A stretch of 64,000 nt of DNA from Enterobacter ludwigii (GCF_001750725.1 NZ_CP017279.1:2046001-2110000), one strand, 5' to 3'. Numbered from the stretch's first letter, positions 11,644-24,453 are shown. Program-made: numbers and translations. Notes: generated from the letters alone by a model not told the origin.

Positions 11644-12255
11644 TCACAATGCCGCGCGTAGCGCTTCACGAATCAGGGTTTCACTACTGGCATCCGGTTT
11701 GGCAATTTTGCTCACCATCCGGCTGGCCTCCTGAGGTTTATATCCCAGCGCCACCAGCGCAGCAACCGCTTCCTGTTCTGCATCGTCAGAGGCTTGTGCG
11801 CCCGGCGAGGTAAGCACCAGATCAGCGGCAGGCGTGAACAGATCGCCATGTAGACCTTTAAAGCGGTCTTTCATCTCGACAATCAGACGCTCCGCGGTTT
11901 TCTTGCCGATACCTGGGAGTTTAATCAGCGCAGCAGGATCTTCGCGCTCAACGGCATTGACGAACTGCGGAGCGGACATGCCGGACAAAATTGCCAGCGC
12001 CAGCTTCGGCCCGACGCCGTTAGTTTTGATCAGCTCGCGAAACAGCATCCGTTCCTGTTTGTTGTTGAAGCCATATAGCAACTGGGCATCTTCACGCACC
12101 ACAAACTGGGTAAAGACAATTGCCTCTTTGCCCGCGTCCGGCAACTCATAGAAGCAGGTCATCGGCATATGGACTTCATAGCCCACGCCACCGACTTCCA
12201 GCAGCACTAACGGGGGTTGTTTTTCAATGATGATGCCTCTGAGTCTGCCTATCAC
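11644..12255 (-). CDS. ruvA: Holliday junction recognition subunit RuvA
   Basis: RuvA tetramers clamp the Holliday junction and load RuvB. I start it at a GTG with GGAG six bases upstream because [15 protein letters not shown] is the conserved N-terminus, giving 203 residues as in E. coli; the frame is open upstream but non-conserved. An OB-fold (residues 1-64) is followed by two helix-hairpin-helix motifs ([13 protein letters not shown] and [13 protein letters not shown]) and a C-terminal RuvB-binding domain ([12 protein letters not shown]). A LexA box lies just upstream. Confidence 0.97.
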   Translation of the reverse strand: MIGRLRGIIIEKQPPLVLLEVGGVGYEVHMPMTCFYELPDAGKEAIVFTQFVVREDAQLLYGFNNKQERMLFRELIKTNGVGPKLALAILSGMSAPQFVNAVEREDPAALIKLPGIGKKTAERLIVEMKDRFKGLHGDLFTPAADLVLTSPGAQASDDAEQEAVAALVALGYKPQEASRMVSKIAKPDASSETLIREALRAAL

Positions 12256-12296
12256 GTGACGCTCCTGCGTTCTGGAAGAAATTAACTGCCGACATA

Positions 12297-12327
12297 ATAA
12301 AAAAAGGCTGGATAAACATCCAGCCTG
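12297..12327 (-). terminator. ruvC terminator
   Basis: On the minus strand, 9 nt past the ruvC stop, the stem AGGCTGGAT / ATCCAGCCT with a four-base loop is followed by a run of seven T. The same stem contains the LexA operator of ruvAB. Confidence 0.85.
12308..12323. promoter_or_regulatory. LexA (SOS) box of ruvAB
   Basis: CTGGATAAACATCCAG has the CTG-N10-CAG form of LexA operators. The E. coli ruvA box has the same outer bases (CTGGAT....ATCCAG). It lies about 55 nt upstream of ruvA. LexA cleavage after DNA damage would induce ruvAB but not the upstream ruvC. Confidence 0.8.
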
Positions 12328-12335
12328 ATTTGTCA

Positions 12336-12857
12336 TTATCGTAACCTGCCTCGCGCCAGATTAAGCCGCGATTCGCTCATCTGAACCGCGTTCTGGCTTA
12401 TATGACAGTGGGTAATGGCTATCGCCAGCGCATCGGCGGCATCTGCCTGCGGGTTCGCGGGAAGCTTCAGGAGCGTGCGCACCATATGCTGCACCTGACT
12501 TTTCTCCGCGCTACCAATCCCCACGACGGTCTGTTTAACCTGTCTGGCTGCGTATTCGAACACCGGAAGATCCTGATTCACCGCCGCAACAATGGCGACG
12601 CCCCGTGCCTGACCCAGTTTCAACGCTGAATCGGCGTTTTTCGCCATAAAGACCTGCTCGATGGCAAAAAAGTCGGGTTGAAACTGGGTGATGATCTCCG
12701 ACACGCCAGCATAGATTAGCTTCAGGCGCGACGGCAGATCGTCCACTTTGGTCCGAATACAGCCGCTGCCAAGGTAGGTTAACTGGCGCCCTACCTGCCG
12801 GATGACGCCATAACCGGTGACGCGCGAGCCGGGGTCAATCCCGAGGATAATCGACAT
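12336..12857 (-). CDS. ruvC: Holliday junction resolvase RuvC
   Basis: RuvC nicks Holliday junctions symmetrically to give separate duplexes. The 173-residue frame starts at ATG ([12 protein letters not shown]); a GTG one codon earlier is also possible. Acidic active-site residues are visible in GIDPG (Asp8), FAIEQVF and the [11 protein letters not shown] helix. The gene follows yebC. In E. coli K-12, yebB lies between ruvC and ruvA; here the gap is only 80 nt and yebB is absent. Confidence 0.97.
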   Translation of the reverse strand: MSIILGIDPGSRVTGYGVIRQVGRQLTYLGSGCIRTKVDDLPSRLKLIYAGVSEIITQFQPDFFAIEQVFMAKNADSALKLGQARGVAIVAAVNQDLPVFEYAARQVKQTVVGIGSAEKSQVQHMVRTLLKLPANPQADAADALAIAITHCHISQNAVQMSESRLNLARGRLR

Positions 12858-12891
12858 CACGCGTCTCCCGTAAACGGTTTATACGCTCTCA

Positions 12892-13632
12892 TCAGAGAGT
12901 CGCTGCAACCTCATCAGAGATTTCACCGTTATGATACACTTCCTGCACGTCGTCGCAGTCTTCGAGCATGTCGATCAGACGCAGCAGTTTAGGTGCCGTT
13001 TCCGCATCCATGTCCGCTTTGGTTGACGGGATCATGGAAACTTCAGCGTTGTCTGCTTTCAGACCCGCCGCTTCCAGCGCGTCACGTACCGCGCCCATCT
13101 CTTCCCACGCGGTGTAGACGTCGATTGCGCCATCATCATAGGTCACAACGTCTTCTGCACCGGCTTCCAGCGCCGCTTCCATGATTACGTCTTCGTCGCC
13201 TTTCTCGAAGGAGATGACGCCTTTTTTGCTGAACAGATAGGCCACGGAGCCGTCAGTGCCCAGGTTACCACCGCATTTGCTGAAGGCATGACGCACTTCC
13301 GCTACGGTACGGTTACGGTTGTCGGACAGACATTCAACCATCACCGCCGTACCGCCAGGACCGTAACCTTCATAAATGATGGTTTCCATGTTCGCGTCTT
13401 CATCACCGCCTACGCCACGTGCGATAGCACGGTTCAGGGTGTCACGCGTCATGTTGTTGGACAGGGCTTTATCCACTGCCGCGCGCAGACGCGGGTTAGA
13501 CGCCGCATCGCCGCCGCCCAGACGTGCCGCTGTAACCAGCTCACGAATAATTTTGGTGAAGATCTTACCGCGCTTGGCATCCTGTGCCGCTTTGCGGTGT
13601 TTGGTGTTGGCCCACTTACTATGACCTGCCAT
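12892..13632 (-). CDS. yebC: YebC/TACO1 family translation factor
   Basis: YebC-family proteins act in the cytosol. They have been described as transcriptional regulators and, more recently, as factors that relieve ribosome stalling on proline-rich stretches. The 246-residue product has the conserved start [18 protein letters not shown] and the middle block [19 protein letters not shown]. It lies between nudB and ruvC on the same strand, 27 nt after nudB, in the usual aspS-nudB-yebC-ruvC order. Identification is certain; the exact molecular role is taken from the family. Confidence 0.95.
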   Translation of the reverse strand: MAGHSKWANTKHRKAAQDAKRGKIFTKIIRELVTAARLGGGDAASNPRLRAAVDKALSNNMTRDTLNRAIARGVGGDEDANMETIIYEGYGPGGTAVMVECLSDNRNRTVAEVRHAFSKCGGNLGTDGSVAYLFSKKGVISFEKGDEDVIMEAALEAGAEDVVTYDDGAIDVYTAWEEMGAVRDALEAAGLKADNAEVSMIPSTKADMDAETAPKLLRLIDMLEDCDDVQEVYHNGEISDEVAATL

Positions 13633-13659
13633 AAAAATTTCCTCAAAGAGCGCGCCTTT

Positions 13660-14103
13660 TCAGGCTACGTTAATTACAAATTCTTCAATCGCCTGCCGGT
13701 TGCTCCACGATTTGGTCAGTGCAGCGGCATCCGCCGCATCCACCCAGCGGTAGGTCAGGTGTTCGGTAAACACGATCTCCCGTTCATGGGGGAGCGCGAG
13801 ACAGAACCACGATTCCGTATTGCGCTCAATACCCGGCGCATAGCGATGACGTAAATGGCTAAAAATTTCAAACTCCACCGTGCGCTGACAGTCCTTCAGG
13901 GTCAGTTGCTCGCAAGCAACGTCAATGGTGACCTCTTCCTTTACTTCGCGCGCGGCGGCCTGCGACGCGGTCTCCCCCTCTTCCAGGCTGCCGGTAACCG
14001 ACTGCCAGAAATCAGGGTCATCGCGCCGCTGCAACATCAGCACCCGTTTCGTATCTTCTGCATAAATGACAACCAGAACCGAAACGGGACGCTTATACTG
14101 CAT
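13660..14103 (-). CDS. nudB: Dihydroneopterin triphosphate diphosphatase (Nudix)
   Basis: NudB removes pyrophosphate from dihydroneopterin triphosphate in folate synthesis. The Nudix box appears as GSLEEGETASQAAAREVKEE (about 37-56), with all the G, E, R, E, E positions intact. I start at MQYKRPVSVLVV, which gives 147 residues and follows the aspS stop by one base; longer in-frame starts fall within aspS. E. coli NudB is 150 residues, so the N-terminus is three residues shorter here. It is probably cotranscribed with aspS and yebC. Confidence 0.93.
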   Translation of the reverse strand: MQYKRPVSVLVVIYAEDTKRVLMLQRRDDPDFWQSVTGSLEEGETASQAAAREVKEEVTIDVACEQLTLKDCQRTVEFEIFSHLRHRYAPGIERNTESWFCLALPHEREIVFTEHLTYRWVDAADAAALTKSWSNRQAIEEFVINVA

Positions 14104-14104
14104 A

Positions 14105-15892
14105 TTATTCGTTCTCCGAAATCTCTTTTGAAGCTTTCGGAAGCACCTGAATGCCCAGCTCAGCCAGCGCGGCCGGGTTGGCAAAGCTTGGGGCTTCCGT
14201 CATCAGACAGGCCGCAGCCGTGGTTTTCGGGAAGGCGATAACATCACGAATGTTGTCGGTGCCGGTCAGCAGCATGGTCAAACGGTCAAGACCGAATGCC
14301 AGACCCGCGTGTGGCGGCGTACCGTATTTCAGGGCGTCCAGCAGGAAGCCGAATTTCTCGCGCTGTTCGTGCTCGTTGATTCCCAGAATACCAAACACGG
14401 TTTGCTGCATTTCGCCGCTGTGAATACGCACGGAACCGCCACCCACTTCGTAGCCGTTGATAACCATGTCATACGCGTTTGCTACCGCATCTTCCGGTGC
14501 CGCTTTCAGCTCTGCCGCCGTCATGTCTTTTGGCGAGGTGAACGGGTGGTGCATTGCGGTCAGGCCGCCTTCACCGTCGTCTTCGAACATTGGGAAGTCG
14601 ATTAGCCACAGCGGAGCCCATTTGCTCTCGTCCGTCAGGCTCAGGTCTTTACCCAGCTTCAGACGCAGCGCGCCCATCGCGTCAGCAACGATTTTCTTGT
14701 TGTCTGCGCCAAAGAAGATCATGTCGCCATCCTGTGCGCCGGTACGCTCGAGGATCGCTTCCACGATTTCCGCGTTCAGGAATTTCGCCACCGGGCTGGT
14801 AATGCCTTCCAGACCTTTCGCACGTTCGGTCACTTTAATATAGGCCAGACCTTTCGCGCCGTAGATCTTGATGAAGTTGCCGTAATCGTCAATCTGCTTA
14901 CGGCTCAGCGCCGCACCGCCCGGTACACGCAGGGCAGCCACGCGACCTTTTGGATCGTTAGCCGGGCCGGCAAATACCGCGAACTCAACGGATTTCACCA
15001 GGTCTGCAACGTCCACCAGCTCCATCGGGTTACGCAGGTCTGGTTTGTCAGAGCCGTAGCGACGTTCAGCTTCAGCGAAGGTCATGATGGGGAAATCACC
15101 CAGTTCCACGCCTTTCACGTCATTCCACAGACTGCGCACCAGGGCTTCCATCACTTCACGCACCTGCTCGGCCGTCATGAAGGAGGTTTCCACATCGATC
15201 TGGGTAAATTCTGGCTGACGGTCAGCACGCAGGTCTTCGTCGCGGAAGCATTTTACAATCTGATAGTAGCGATCGAAGCCGGACATCATCAGCAGCTGTT
15301 TGAACAGCTGAGGAGACTGTGGCAGCGCGTAGAATTTGCCTTTGTGTACACGGGATGGAACCAGGTAATCTCGCGCGCCTTCCGGCGTGGCTTTGGTCAG
15401 CATCGGGGTTTCGATGTCGAGGAAACCGTGGTCATCCATAAAGCGACGCACCAGGCTGGTGATTTTCGCACGGGTTTTCAGGCGCTGAGCCATTTCCGGA
15501 CGACGCAGATCCAGATAGCGGTATTTCAGACGCGCTTCTTCAGTGTTGACGTGGTTGGAGTCCAGCGGCAGCGCTTCAGCACGGTTGATGATAACCAGAT
15601 CCGACGCCAGCACTTCAACTGCGCCGGTCGCCATGTCTGCGTTAACGTTTTTCTCGTCACGCGCACGTACGGTGCCGGTGACCTGAATGCAGAACTCATT
15701 ACGCAGCTCAGAAGCCAGCTTCAACGCATCTGCGCGATGTGGGTCGAAGAACACCTGAACGATACCTTCGCGGTCGCGCATATCGATGAAGATAAGGCTC
15801 CCAAGATCACGACGACGATTGACCCAACCACACAGGGTTACCTGCTGTCCAACGTGGGACTGACGCAGCTGCCCGCAATATTCTGTACGCAT
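14105..15892 (-). CDS. aspS: Aspartate-tRNA ligase
   Basis: AspS charges tRNA-Asp. The 595-residue class II synthetase has an N-terminal OB-fold anticodon domain ([20 protein letters not shown]), motif 2 with the tRNA/ATP arginine ([15 protein letters not shown]), the bacterial GAD insertion (about 290-420) and motif 3 ([15 protein letters not shown]). It is about five residues longer than the E. coli enzyme at the C-terminus. It heads a nudB-yebC run and is divergent from yecD. Confidence 0.98.
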   Translation of the reverse strand: MRTEYCGQLRQSHVGQQVTLCGWVNRRRDLGSLIFIDMRDREGIVQVFFDPHRADALKLASELRNEFCIQVTGTVRARDEKNVNADMATGAVEVLASDLVIINRAEALPLDSNHVNTEEARLKYRYLDLRRPEMAQRLKTRAKITSLVRRFMDDHGFLDIETPMLTKATPEGARDYLVPSRVHKGKFYALPQSPQLFKQLLMMSGFDRYYQIVKCFRDEDLRADRQPEFTQIDVETSFMTAEQVREVMEALVRSLWNDVKGVELGDFPIMTFAEAERRYGSDKPDLRNPMELVDVADLVKSVEFAVFAGPANDPKGRVAALRVPGGAALSRKQIDDYGNFIKIYGAKGLAYIKVTERAKGLEGITSPVAKFLNAEIVEAILERTGAQDGDMIFFGADNKKIVADAMGALRLKLGKDLSLTDESKWAPLWLIDFPMFEDDGEGGLTAMHHPFTSPKDMTAAELKAAPEDAVANAYDMVINGYEVGGGSVRIHSGEMQQTVFGILGINEHEQREKFGFLLDALKYGTPPHAGLAFGLDRLTMLLTGTDNIRDVIAFPKTTAAACLMTEAPSFANPAALAELGIQVLPKASKEISENE

Positions 15893-15991
15893 GAGATATC
15901 CCTTAATTAGCCGCAGGCTAAATGTCGCCTGGAATGCAGGCTACTATGTCGCAGCTTTCTGTATGTCACAACTGGATGAAAAAAGGCGGCT

Positions 15992-16020
15992 ATTATACTG
16001 GAAATTCCGCCGGACGATAA
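15992..16020 (-). promoter_or_regulatory. aspS promoter
   Basis: A perfect -10 TATAAT on the minus strand has a weak -35 (TTATCG) 17 nt further upstream. It predicts transcription starting about 90 nt before the aspS ATG. Confidence 0.65.
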
Positions 16021-16156
16021 GAGCGAACCACGGCCAGACGGTCGTTTGCTGCGCGCTTATTGCGTATTCTCACAAAAATTAACAAAATTATCCGACCGAT
16101 AACAGGTCATTACGTCGTAAGGTGTAGCGGAAGCGACTCATTTCACTGGAGTTACC

Positions 16157-16723
16157 ATGTTAACACTTAATGCCCGCAAAACCGCGCTTGTGGTGATTGA
16201 TTTACAGGAAGGGATCCTGCCGTTTGCCGGAGGCCCGCACAGCGCCGAAGATGTTGTCAGCCGCGCCGCGCGTCTGGCAGAAAAATGCCGTGCCAGCGGT
16301 GCCCCTGTGATCATGGTGCGCGTTGGCTGGTCAGCGGATTTCGCTGAGGCCTTAAAACAGCCTGTCGATGCTCAGGTTGCAGCACATTCACTACCTGAAA
16401 ACTGGTGGACCTATCCGGTTTCGCTCGGCAAACGGGACAGCGATATCGAAGTGACCAAACGCCAGTGGGGCGCATTCTACGGCACCGATCTTGAGCTGCA
16501 GCTGCGTCGGCGCGGTATCGACACCCTGATTCTCTGTGGGATCTCCACCAACATTGGCGTGGAATCCACCGCCCGAAACGCCTGGGAACTGGGCTTTAAC
16601 CTGGTGATTGCTGAAGATGCATGCAGCGCAGCGTCTGCGGAGCAGCACCAGGGCAGTATGACCCACATCTTCCCGCGCATTGGCCGCGTGCGTAGCACGG
16701 ACGACATTATAAGCGCCCTATGA
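16157..16723 (+). CDS. yecD: Isochorismatase-like protein YecD, catalytic Cys missing
   Basis: The 188-residue product has the cysteine hydrolase (isochorismatase) fold. Two members of the usual triad are visible, Asp15 (VVIDLQEG) and Lys101 ([12 protein letters not shown]). The position normally occupied by the nucleophilic Cys in the C-V-E-x-T-A-R motif is Gly134 ([12 protein letters not shown]); a nearby Cys127 is not at that position. E. coli YecD has the same substitution. It either uses another chemistry or is a non-hydrolytic binding protein. Its stop overlaps the yecE start (ATGA), so the two are translationally coupled. Substrate is unknown. Confidence 0.93.
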   Translation: MLTLNARKTALVVIDLQEGILPFAGGPHSAEDVVSRAARLAEKCRASGAPVIMVRVGWSADFAEALKQPVDAQVAAHSLPENWWTYPVSLGKRDSDIEVTKRQWGAFYGTDLELQLRRRGIDTLILCGISTNIGVESTARNAWELGFNLVIAEDACSAASAEQHQGSMTHIFPRIGRVRSTDDIISAL

Positions 16724-17538
16724 TCTACCTTGGCCTGCCCCAGTGGTCGCACCCGAAATGGGTGCGCCTGGGTATTACCAGCCTTGAAGAATATGCCCGT
16801 CATTTCAACTGCGTCGAGGGCAATACCACCCTCTACGCGCTACCCAGAGCAGAGATTGTTGAGCGCTGGCGCGACCAGACGACCGATGATTTCCGCTTCT
16901 GCTTCAAGTTTCCGGCGACGATCTCCCACACCGCTGCGCTGCGAAACTGCGGTGATTTGACCCACGAGTTCTTTGGCCGGATGTCACCGCTGGCGAACCG
17001 CATCGGTCAGTACTGGTTGCAGCTTCCGGCCACCTTTAGCCCACGTGACCTGCCTGCGCTATGGCAGTTCCTTGATACCCTGCCCAAGGACTTTACCTAT
17101 GGCGTTGAGGTGAGACATGCGGCGTTTTTTGCCAAGGGAGAGGCTGAAACGGCCCTTAACCGTGGCTTACATGCGCGCGGGGTGAACCGGGTGATTCTCG
17201 ACAGCCGTCCCGTGCACAGCGCCATCCCACATAACGAGGCCATCATTGATGCCCAGCGTAAAAAGCCCAGAGTGCCTGTTCACGCCGTGGTCACCGCGCA
17301 AAACCCGATGGTCAGGTTTATCGGCAGCGATAATATGCAGCAAAACCAGGAGATGTTCGCCGTCTGGCTGCAAAAATTAGCGAAATGGGAGCAAACCACC
17401 ACGCCGTATCTCTTTCTCCATACGCCGGATATCGCTCACGCCCCCGAACTGGTCGATGTTCTCTGGCAGGCCTTGCAGGCTGCGGTTCCGTCTGTAGGCA
17501 GCGCCCCTTCTATCCCACAACAATCTTCTCTTTTCTGA
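16720..17538 (+). CDS. yecE: DUF72 family protein YecE
   Basis: A 272-residue cytosolic protein of the DUF72/YecE family, predicted to fold as a TIM barrel. Family blocks visible are [38 protein letters not shown] and YLFLHTPD. It overlaps yecD by four bases, which suggests a shared process, but no biochemical role is established for it. Confidence 0.93.
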   Translation: MIYLGLPQWSHPKWVRLGITSLEEYARHFNCVEGNTTLYALPRAEIVERWRDQTTDDFRFCFKFPATISHTAALRNCGDLTHEFFGRMSPLANRIGQYWLQLPATFSPRDLPALWQFLDTLPKDFTYGVEVRHAAFFAKGEAETALNRGLHARGVNRVILDSRPVHSAIPHNEAIIDAQRKKPRVPVHAVVTAQNPMVRFIGSDNMQQNQEMFAVWLQKLAKWEQTTTPYLFLHTPDIAHAPELVDVLWQALQAAVPSVGSAPSIPQQSSLF

Positions 17539-17589
17539 TATCAGCCCCTATCATAGGAAGGTGCCATCTGCCAAAAACAGGGAGTTAGT

Positions 17590-19737
<2,148 letters not shown>

Positions 19738-19740
19738 ATT

Positions 19741-19830
19741 CCCCCGGTCCTCTTCCCAAAGGGGCGCGGGAGAAAAGACCGCACCGTACAGTCCCCTCTC
19801 CTCTTTGGGGAGAGGGTTAGGGTGAGGGGC
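19741..19830. repeat. REP-like dispersed element
   Basis: Two related GC-rich inverted units (around CCTCTTCCCAAAGGGG and around CCCCTCTCC...GGGGAGAGGG, ending TTAGGGTGAGGGG) fill the gap between convergent cmoB and cutC. The second unit has the form of the CCCTCACCCTAACCCTCTCCC repeat common in gammaproteobacterial intergenic regions. Confidence 0.6.
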
Positions 19831-19831
19831 A

Positions 19832-19865
19832 TAAAAAAAGGCCCCTGTTGAAATTGCAGGGGCCT
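19832..19865 (-). terminator. cutC terminator
   Basis: On the minus strand the stem AGGCCCCTG / CAGGGGCCT with a loop of about eight bases is followed by seven T, about 56 nt after the cutC stop. Confidence 0.85.
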
Positions 19866-19921
19866 GGTACAAGCAAGCATCATATTGGGCGACATGATGC
19901 GCGGTAAAAATCGGTACGTTG

Positions 19922-20665
19922 CTACACGTGATGACGTTCAATCATCGTTTTCATTACCGCAACCGACGCTCCCTCTACACCGTAGCGTGAGTACTCATCC
20001 GCTTCAGCATCCGTCGACATTGACAACCCTGTGTTGCGATAACGCATGGGCGATGGCATCCATTTGCCCGCAGAGCTGTGAAGCTCCTCTACCCCGGCGT
20101 TTAAAAACAGTTCCATATTGCTGGCACGCACTCCCGCACCCGCCATTATTATTGGAACACCGGAATGTGCTTTTAGTTCCGTAATTAATTGCAGTCCTTT
20201 TTCAGCAGAGGACTGCTGACCCGATGTCAGGACCCGCGCCACGCCAAGTTCAGCAAGAATATCAAAGGATTGCAGGGGATCTTTACACATATCAAACGCG
20301 CGATGAAAAGTGACCGCCATCCCTTTTGCCGCGTTCATGACCTGACGCATGCGCGGCAGATCGACATTGCCGTCTTCATCAAGCAACCCAATAACCAGGC
20401 CGGGGAATCCCAGATCGCCAACGAGAGTGATATCTTCAAGCATGGCACTGAACTCGCCCGGCGTGTAACAGAAATCGCCGCCGCGAGGACGAATAATCGG
20501 GTGTACCGGAACGGTGACAGCCTGACGGGCAGACTTCAGCATCCCGTATGAAGGCGTTAACCCACCCTCTTTGGGTGCGGCGCACAGTTCAATGCGGTCA
20601 GCCCCGTGCTGTTGCGCGGTGACGGCACACTCCACGCTGTAACAACAAATCTCCAGCAGCGCCAT
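19922..20665 (-). CDS. cutC: CutC family protein
   Basis: CutC is a cytosolic TIM-barrel protein historically linked to copper tolerance, an attribution later questioned in E. coli. The 247 residues begin [15 protein letters not shown] behind AAGGAGG; a start seven codons upstream is less well placed. Conserved blocks are [32 protein letters not shown] and [11 protein letters not shown]. It is 75 nt downstream of yecM on the same strand. Confidence 0.95.
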   Translation of the reverse strand: MALLEICCYSVECAVTAQQHGADRIELCAAPKEGGLTPSYGMLKSARQAVTVPVHPIIRPRGGDFCYTPGEFSAMLEDITLVGDLGFPGLVIGLLDEDGNVDLPRMRQVMNAAKGMAVTFHRAFDMCKDPLQSFDILAELGVARVLTSGQQSSAEKGLQLITELKAHSGVPIIMAGAGVRASNMELFLNAGVEELHSSAGKWMPSPMRYRNTGLSMSTDAEADEYSRYGVEGASVAVMKTMIERHHV

Positions 20666-20741
20666 TACATCCTCCTTAATATCCACTTAACGCACCATCA
20701 TGACACGCAGGCTACGCCCGGTCTCAGCGTACGGTCACATC

Positions 20742-21302
20742 TTATGCTTCGCTGGCAACAATCTGTTCAATCGTCCAGGGATGGAACTTCACGGTAACCT
20801 GTCCGTCAGTGACGGCCAGAGTAGGATTAGGCAGACGCTCACGTTCGCCTTTCGGGGAACTTGTTTTCACAAAAATACCAGGCTTGCTCAGGCCCTCGTC
20901 AGACAACAGCGCCAGTGCACGGGCATTCAGCGTTTCGGGCTCACCCGGCAGGACAATTTCGATATGCTCCCAGCCTTCATGCGGATAGCGTTTCTCGCCC
21001 GGCCAGGGCAATTCGACCACACTGAACTGCCAGTGAGCCACGCACACCGGTTCATGCAGTTTGAACAGGCAGATGGGGCGACCGTTAATGACGTTCTCTG
21101 AGAGCAACTCGCCACACTGTTCAAATCCGCGACGCCAGCGCTCGGCGGTTGCGTTCTGATGGCAGCGCAAGGAGATGTGATCGGCCTCAAGCGGCGCAAT
21201 ATCCAGACCAAGGCGGGTGGCAAGTTCTGTGAACGCCTGGGTGAAGCGCGGTAAATCTGCGGAAATATCATGCAGTTCGTCAATGGAGTGCCAGTTCGCC
21301 AT
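20742..21302 (-). CDS. yecM: VOC-like metal-binding protein YecM
   Basis: A 186-residue cytosolic protein of the YecM family, structurally related to the vicinal-oxygen-chelate fold. Potential metal-ligand residues lie in ADHISLRCH, AHWQFSVVELP and GWEHIEIVLP. It is divergent from argS and followed by cutC. Function is unknown; the call rests on close similarity to E. coli YecM. Confidence 0.92.
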   Translation of the reverse strand: MANWHSIDELHDISADLPRFTQAFTELATRLGLDIAPLEADHISLRCHQNATAERWRRGFEQCGELLSENVINGRPICLFKLHEPVCVAHWQFSVVELPWPGEKRYPHEGWEHIEIVLPGEPETLNARALALLSDEGLSKPGIFVKTSSPKGERERLPNPTLAVTDGQVTVKFHPWTIEQIVASEA

Positions 21303-21446
21303 ACGTCAGTCTCTTATCGTGTCGCAAAGCCGCTAATTTACTCTGTTGCCTTCTTTCGACCAACCTCTGAATAGCGGTTTTTACGACTGCATGTTTATGC
21401 ATGCTTTCTTAGCCTGGATTCTGAGCAATCTTCGGCCCCCGCAATG

Positions 21447-21475
21447 CTGACGCCAGAAGGCATTTGCAGTATACT
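21447..21475 (+). promoter_or_regulatory. argS promoter
   Basis: TATACT (-10) is preceded at 17 nt by CTGACG (-35, four of six consensus bases). It lies about 70 nt upstream of the argS start codon. Confidence 0.55.
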
Positions 21476-21541
21476 CCCGCCCTAAATTCTTTAACTGGCG
21501 CGGGCGGTTATTTGCCCGCATCAAAAATGTAAGGTATCCAG

Positions 21542-23275
21542 GTGAATATTCAGGCTCTTCTCTCCGAAAAAGTCAGTCAGGCACTGATTGCCGCAGGTGC
21601 GCCTGCGGATTGCGAACCGCAGGTTCGTCAGTCAGCAAAAGTACAGTTTGGCGACTATCAGGCTAATGGCGTGATGGCAGTGGCTAAAAAACTGGGTATG
21701 CCGCCGCGACAACTCGCTGAGCAGGTGCTGACTCATCTGGATCTCACCGGTATTGCCAGCAAAACTGAAATCGCCGGCCCTGGATTTATCAACATCTTCC
21801 TTGAGCCTGCTTTCCTGGCACGCCACGTTGACGCGGCGCTGAAATCTGACCGTCTGGGTGTTTCCCAGCCAGAAGCGCAGACCGTGGTGATTGACTACTC
21901 AGCGCCAAACGTGGCGAAAGAGATGCACGTCGGGCACCTGCGTTCCACCATTATCGGTGACGCGGCCGTGCGTACCCTGGAATTCCTCGGTCACAAAGTG
22001 ATCCGCGCGAACCACGTGGGCGACTGGGGTACCCAGTTCGGGATGCTGATTGCTTACCTGGAAAAACAGCAGCAGGAAAATGCGGGTGAGATGGCCCTGG
22101 CAGACCTGGAAGGGTTCTACCGCGAAGCTAAAAAACACTACGACGAAGACGACGCTTTTGCCGAGCGCGCGCGCAGTTACGTGGTAAAACTGCAGGGCGG
22201 CGACCCGTACTTCCTCGAGATGTGGCGCAAACTGGTTGACATCACCATGTCCCAGAACCAGCTCACCTATAACCGTCTGAACGTCACCCTGACCCGTGAC
22301 GATGTGATGGGTGAAAGCCTCTATAACCCGATGCTGCCTGGCATTGTGGCTGACCTGAAGGCCAAAAACCTGGCGGTTGAGAGCGAAGGCGCTACGGTCG
22401 TGTTCCTTGATGAGTATAAAAACAAGGAAGGTGAACCGATGGGCGTGATCATCCAGAAAAAGGATGGCGGCTATCTCTACACCACCACCGATATCGCCTG
22501 TGCGAAATACCGTTACGAAACGCTGCATGCGGATCGCGTGCTGTACTACATCGACTCCCGTCAGCACCAGCACCTGATGCAGGCGTGGACTATCGTGCGC
22601 AAAGCAGGCTACGTGCCGGATTCCGTGCCGCTTGAACACCATATGTTCGGCATGATGCTGGGTAAAGACGGTAAGCCGTTCAAAACCCGTGCGGGCGGTA
22701 CCGTGAAGCTGTCCGACCTGCTGGACGAAGCGCTGGAACGCGCCCGCCGTCTGGTGGCCGAGAAGAATCCGGATATGCCTGCCGATGAGCTGGAAAAACT
22801 CGCCAACGCCGTGGGTATCGGTGCAGTGAAGTACGCGGATCTCTCCAAGAACCGTACCACCGACTATATCTTCGACTGGGATAACATGCTGGCCTTTGAA
22901 GGTAATACTGCGCCGTATATGCAGTACGCCTACACCCGCGTGCTCTCCGTGTTCCGTAAAGCCAGTATCGATGAAAGCGCGCTGGCCAATGCTGAGGTGA
23001 TCATTTCCGAAGATCGCGAAGCCCAGCTGGCGGCACGTCTGCTGCAGTTTGAAGAGACGCTGGCCGTTGTCGCACGTGACGGTACCCCGCACGTGATGTG
23101 CTCTTACCTGTACGATCTGGCGGGTCTGTTCTCCGGTTTCTACGAACACTGCCCTATCCTGTCTGCGGAAAGCGAAGCGGTCCGCAACAGCCGCCTGAAG
23201 CTGGCTCAGCTGACGGCGAAGACCCTGAAGCTGGGTCTGGATACCCTGGGTATCGAAACCGTAGAGCGCATGTAA
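21542..23275 (+). CDS. argS: Arginine-tRNA ligase
   Basis: ArgS charges tRNA-Arg. The 577 residues equal E. coli. The start is a GTG ([15 protein letters not shown]). The class I HIGH motif appears as HVGHLRST (about 130-137). The canonical KMSKS is replaced by the degenerate [13 protein letters not shown] segment, which is normal for bacterial ArgRS. The C-terminal anticodon domain with [15 protein letters not shown] follows. It is closed by a terminator immediately downstream. Confidence 0.98.
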   Translation: MNIQALLSEKVSQALIAAGAPADCEPQVRQSAKVQFGDYQANGVMAVAKKLGMPPRQLAEQVLTHLDLTGIASKTEIAGPGFINIFLEPAFLARHVDAALKSDRLGVSQPEAQTVVIDYSAPNVAKEMHVGHLRSTIIGDAAVRTLEFLGHKVIRANHVGDWGTQFGMLIAYLEKQQQENAGEMALADLEGFYREAKKHYDEDDAFAERARSYVVKLQGGDPYFLEMWRKLVDITMSQNQLTYNRLNVTLTRDDVMGESLYNPMLPGIVADLKAKNLAVESEGATVVFLDEYKNKEGEPMGVIIQKKDGGYLYTTTDIACAKYRYETLHADRVLYYIDSRQHQHLMQAWTIVRKAGYVPDSVPLEHHMFGMMLGKDGKPFKTRAGGTVKLSDLLDEALERARRLVAEKNPDMPADELEKLANAVGIGAVKYADLSKNRTTDYIFDWDNMLAFEGNTAPYMQYAYTRVLSVFRKASIDESALANAEVIISEDREAQLAARLLQFEETLAVVARDGTPHVMCSYLYDLAGLFSGFYEHCPILSAESEAVRNSRLKLAQLTAKTLKLGLDTLGIETVERM

Positions 23276-23280
23276 TAAAC

Positions 23281-23306
23281 AAACCCGGCCATCGCCGGGT
23301 TTTTTA
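23281..23306 (+). terminator. argS terminator
   Basis: Stem AACCCGGC / GCCGGGTT with a CATC loop followed by TTTTT begins seven nt after the argS stop. It also faces the convergent GH105 gene. Confidence 0.9.
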
Positions 23307-23309
23307 TGT

Positions 23310-24449
23310 TCAAAAATATTTGCGCAGGTATTCCGTTAAACACAGGATTGCCATGGCCTGTCCATAGGGCATCGACGTGAGTGGGATCTGGCGATAGAAC
23401 GCCAGATCGCTGCCCATCCCCGTACCGAACGACGTCTGCAGTAACTCCCCTTCCGGCGAGATTTTTCCCACAATGCCGCGAATCGCTTTCTCCGCCACCT
23501 CAGCATATTCCGCGCCGACATAGCGTTTACGCACCGCTTTCAGAATACCGTAGGCAAAGCCTGCCGTAGCTGACGCCTCAAGGTAGGCGTGCGGATCGTC
23601 GAGCAGCGTATGCCACAGGCCGCTATCGTCCTGACATTTGGCGAGGGCCGCAATCTGCGCGTTCAGCACCTGCACAAGGTAGCGGCGAACGGCGTTATGT
23701 TCAGGCAAATCCACCAGCTCAAGGAAATCCGGGATCACGATGGTCAGCCAGCTGTTGCCTCGTGCCCAGCGTGCCTTCGCAAAGTTATGGTGGCCTTCGT
23801 AATTCCAGCCGTGGAACCACAGGCCGGTTTCGCGATCCATCAGGTTTTGCACGTGCAGCAGAAACTGATACACCGCCTCTTCAACGTACTCCGGTTTATT
23901 AAGGAGCTTGCCGATTTTCGCCAGCGGCAGAACCGTCATCATCAGCGTGTCATCCCACATCTGCTGAGAATTCTCTTCCGCCAGGGTGATGTGCTGCATG
24001 CCGCCATGGTCGGTGCGCGGCATCTCATTCATGGCCCACTCCGCCCAACTTTCCAGCCACGGCAGCCAGGCCGGGTTTCTGGTCTCTTCGTAACGATAAG
24101 CCAGCGTCAGGAACGGTGACATGGTATTCACGTTTTTGGTGGTCGCCCCTTCCCTGAAACGATCGGCAAACCAGCGGTCAATGATGTCACGCATCGCTTC
24201 GTCGCCCGTCTGGCAGTAATACTGCCAGATACCGTATAACCCCACGCCGTGGGTCCACTCCCAGCCTGCCCATCCTTTGGTGTCAATGACCCGCCCGTCG
24301 TCCAGGCGCAGTAAAAACTCACCTGTTGTATCGTGGATATTAACGAGGTTATGCGTCACCTTTTCAATCAGCGATTTCAGCTCGTCCCGGGCGATGAAAT
24401 GCGCAGGCTGACGCAGGAGTGGACTGTGTTTGACCGGCCAAACTTTCAT
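23310..24449 (-). CDS. GH105 unsaturated rhamnogalacturonyl/glucuronyl hydrolase (RhiN/YteR-like)
   Basis: The 379-residue protein has no signal peptide and belongs to glycoside hydrolase family 105, which removes the unsaturated uronic acid left at the non-reducing end of oligosaccharides by polysaccharide lyases. Family blocks are WEWTHGVGLYGIWQYY (about 63-78), KNVNTMSPFL, QQMWDDTLMM (162-171, carrying the expected catalytic Asp) and ARGNSWLTI. It follows a GPH-type transporter gene by four bases, the arrangement of Dickeya rhiTN (rhamnogalacturonide uptake and hydrolysis). The sequence does not say whether the substrate is a pectic or another uronate oligomer. Confidence 0.9.
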   Translation of the reverse strand: MKVWPVKHSPLLRQPAHFIARDELKSLIEKVTHNLVNIHDTTGEFLLRLDDGRVIDTKGWAGWEWTHGVGLYGIWQYYCQTGDEAMRDIIDRWFADRFREGATTKNVNTMSPFLTLAYRYEETRNPAWLPWLESWAEWAMNEMPRTDHGGMQHITLAEENSQQMWDDTLMMTVLPLAKIGKLLNKPEYVEEAVYQFLLHVQNLMDRETGLWFHGWNYEGHHNFAKARWARGNSWLTIVIPDFLELVDLPEHNAVRRYLVQVLNAQIAALAKCQDDSGLWHTLLDDPHAYLEASATAGFAYGILKAVRKRYVGAEYAEVAEKAIRGIVGKISPEGELLQTSFGTGMGSDLAFYRQIPLTSMPYGQAMAILCLTEYLRKYF

Positions 24450-24453
24450 TATC

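Noticed and set aside
21899..23149. 416-codon open frame antisense to argS
   Set aside because: It is a shadow of a highly conserved gene with strong codon bias on the other strand; the product is His/Val-rich, has no recognisable domain, and no ribosome site stands out.
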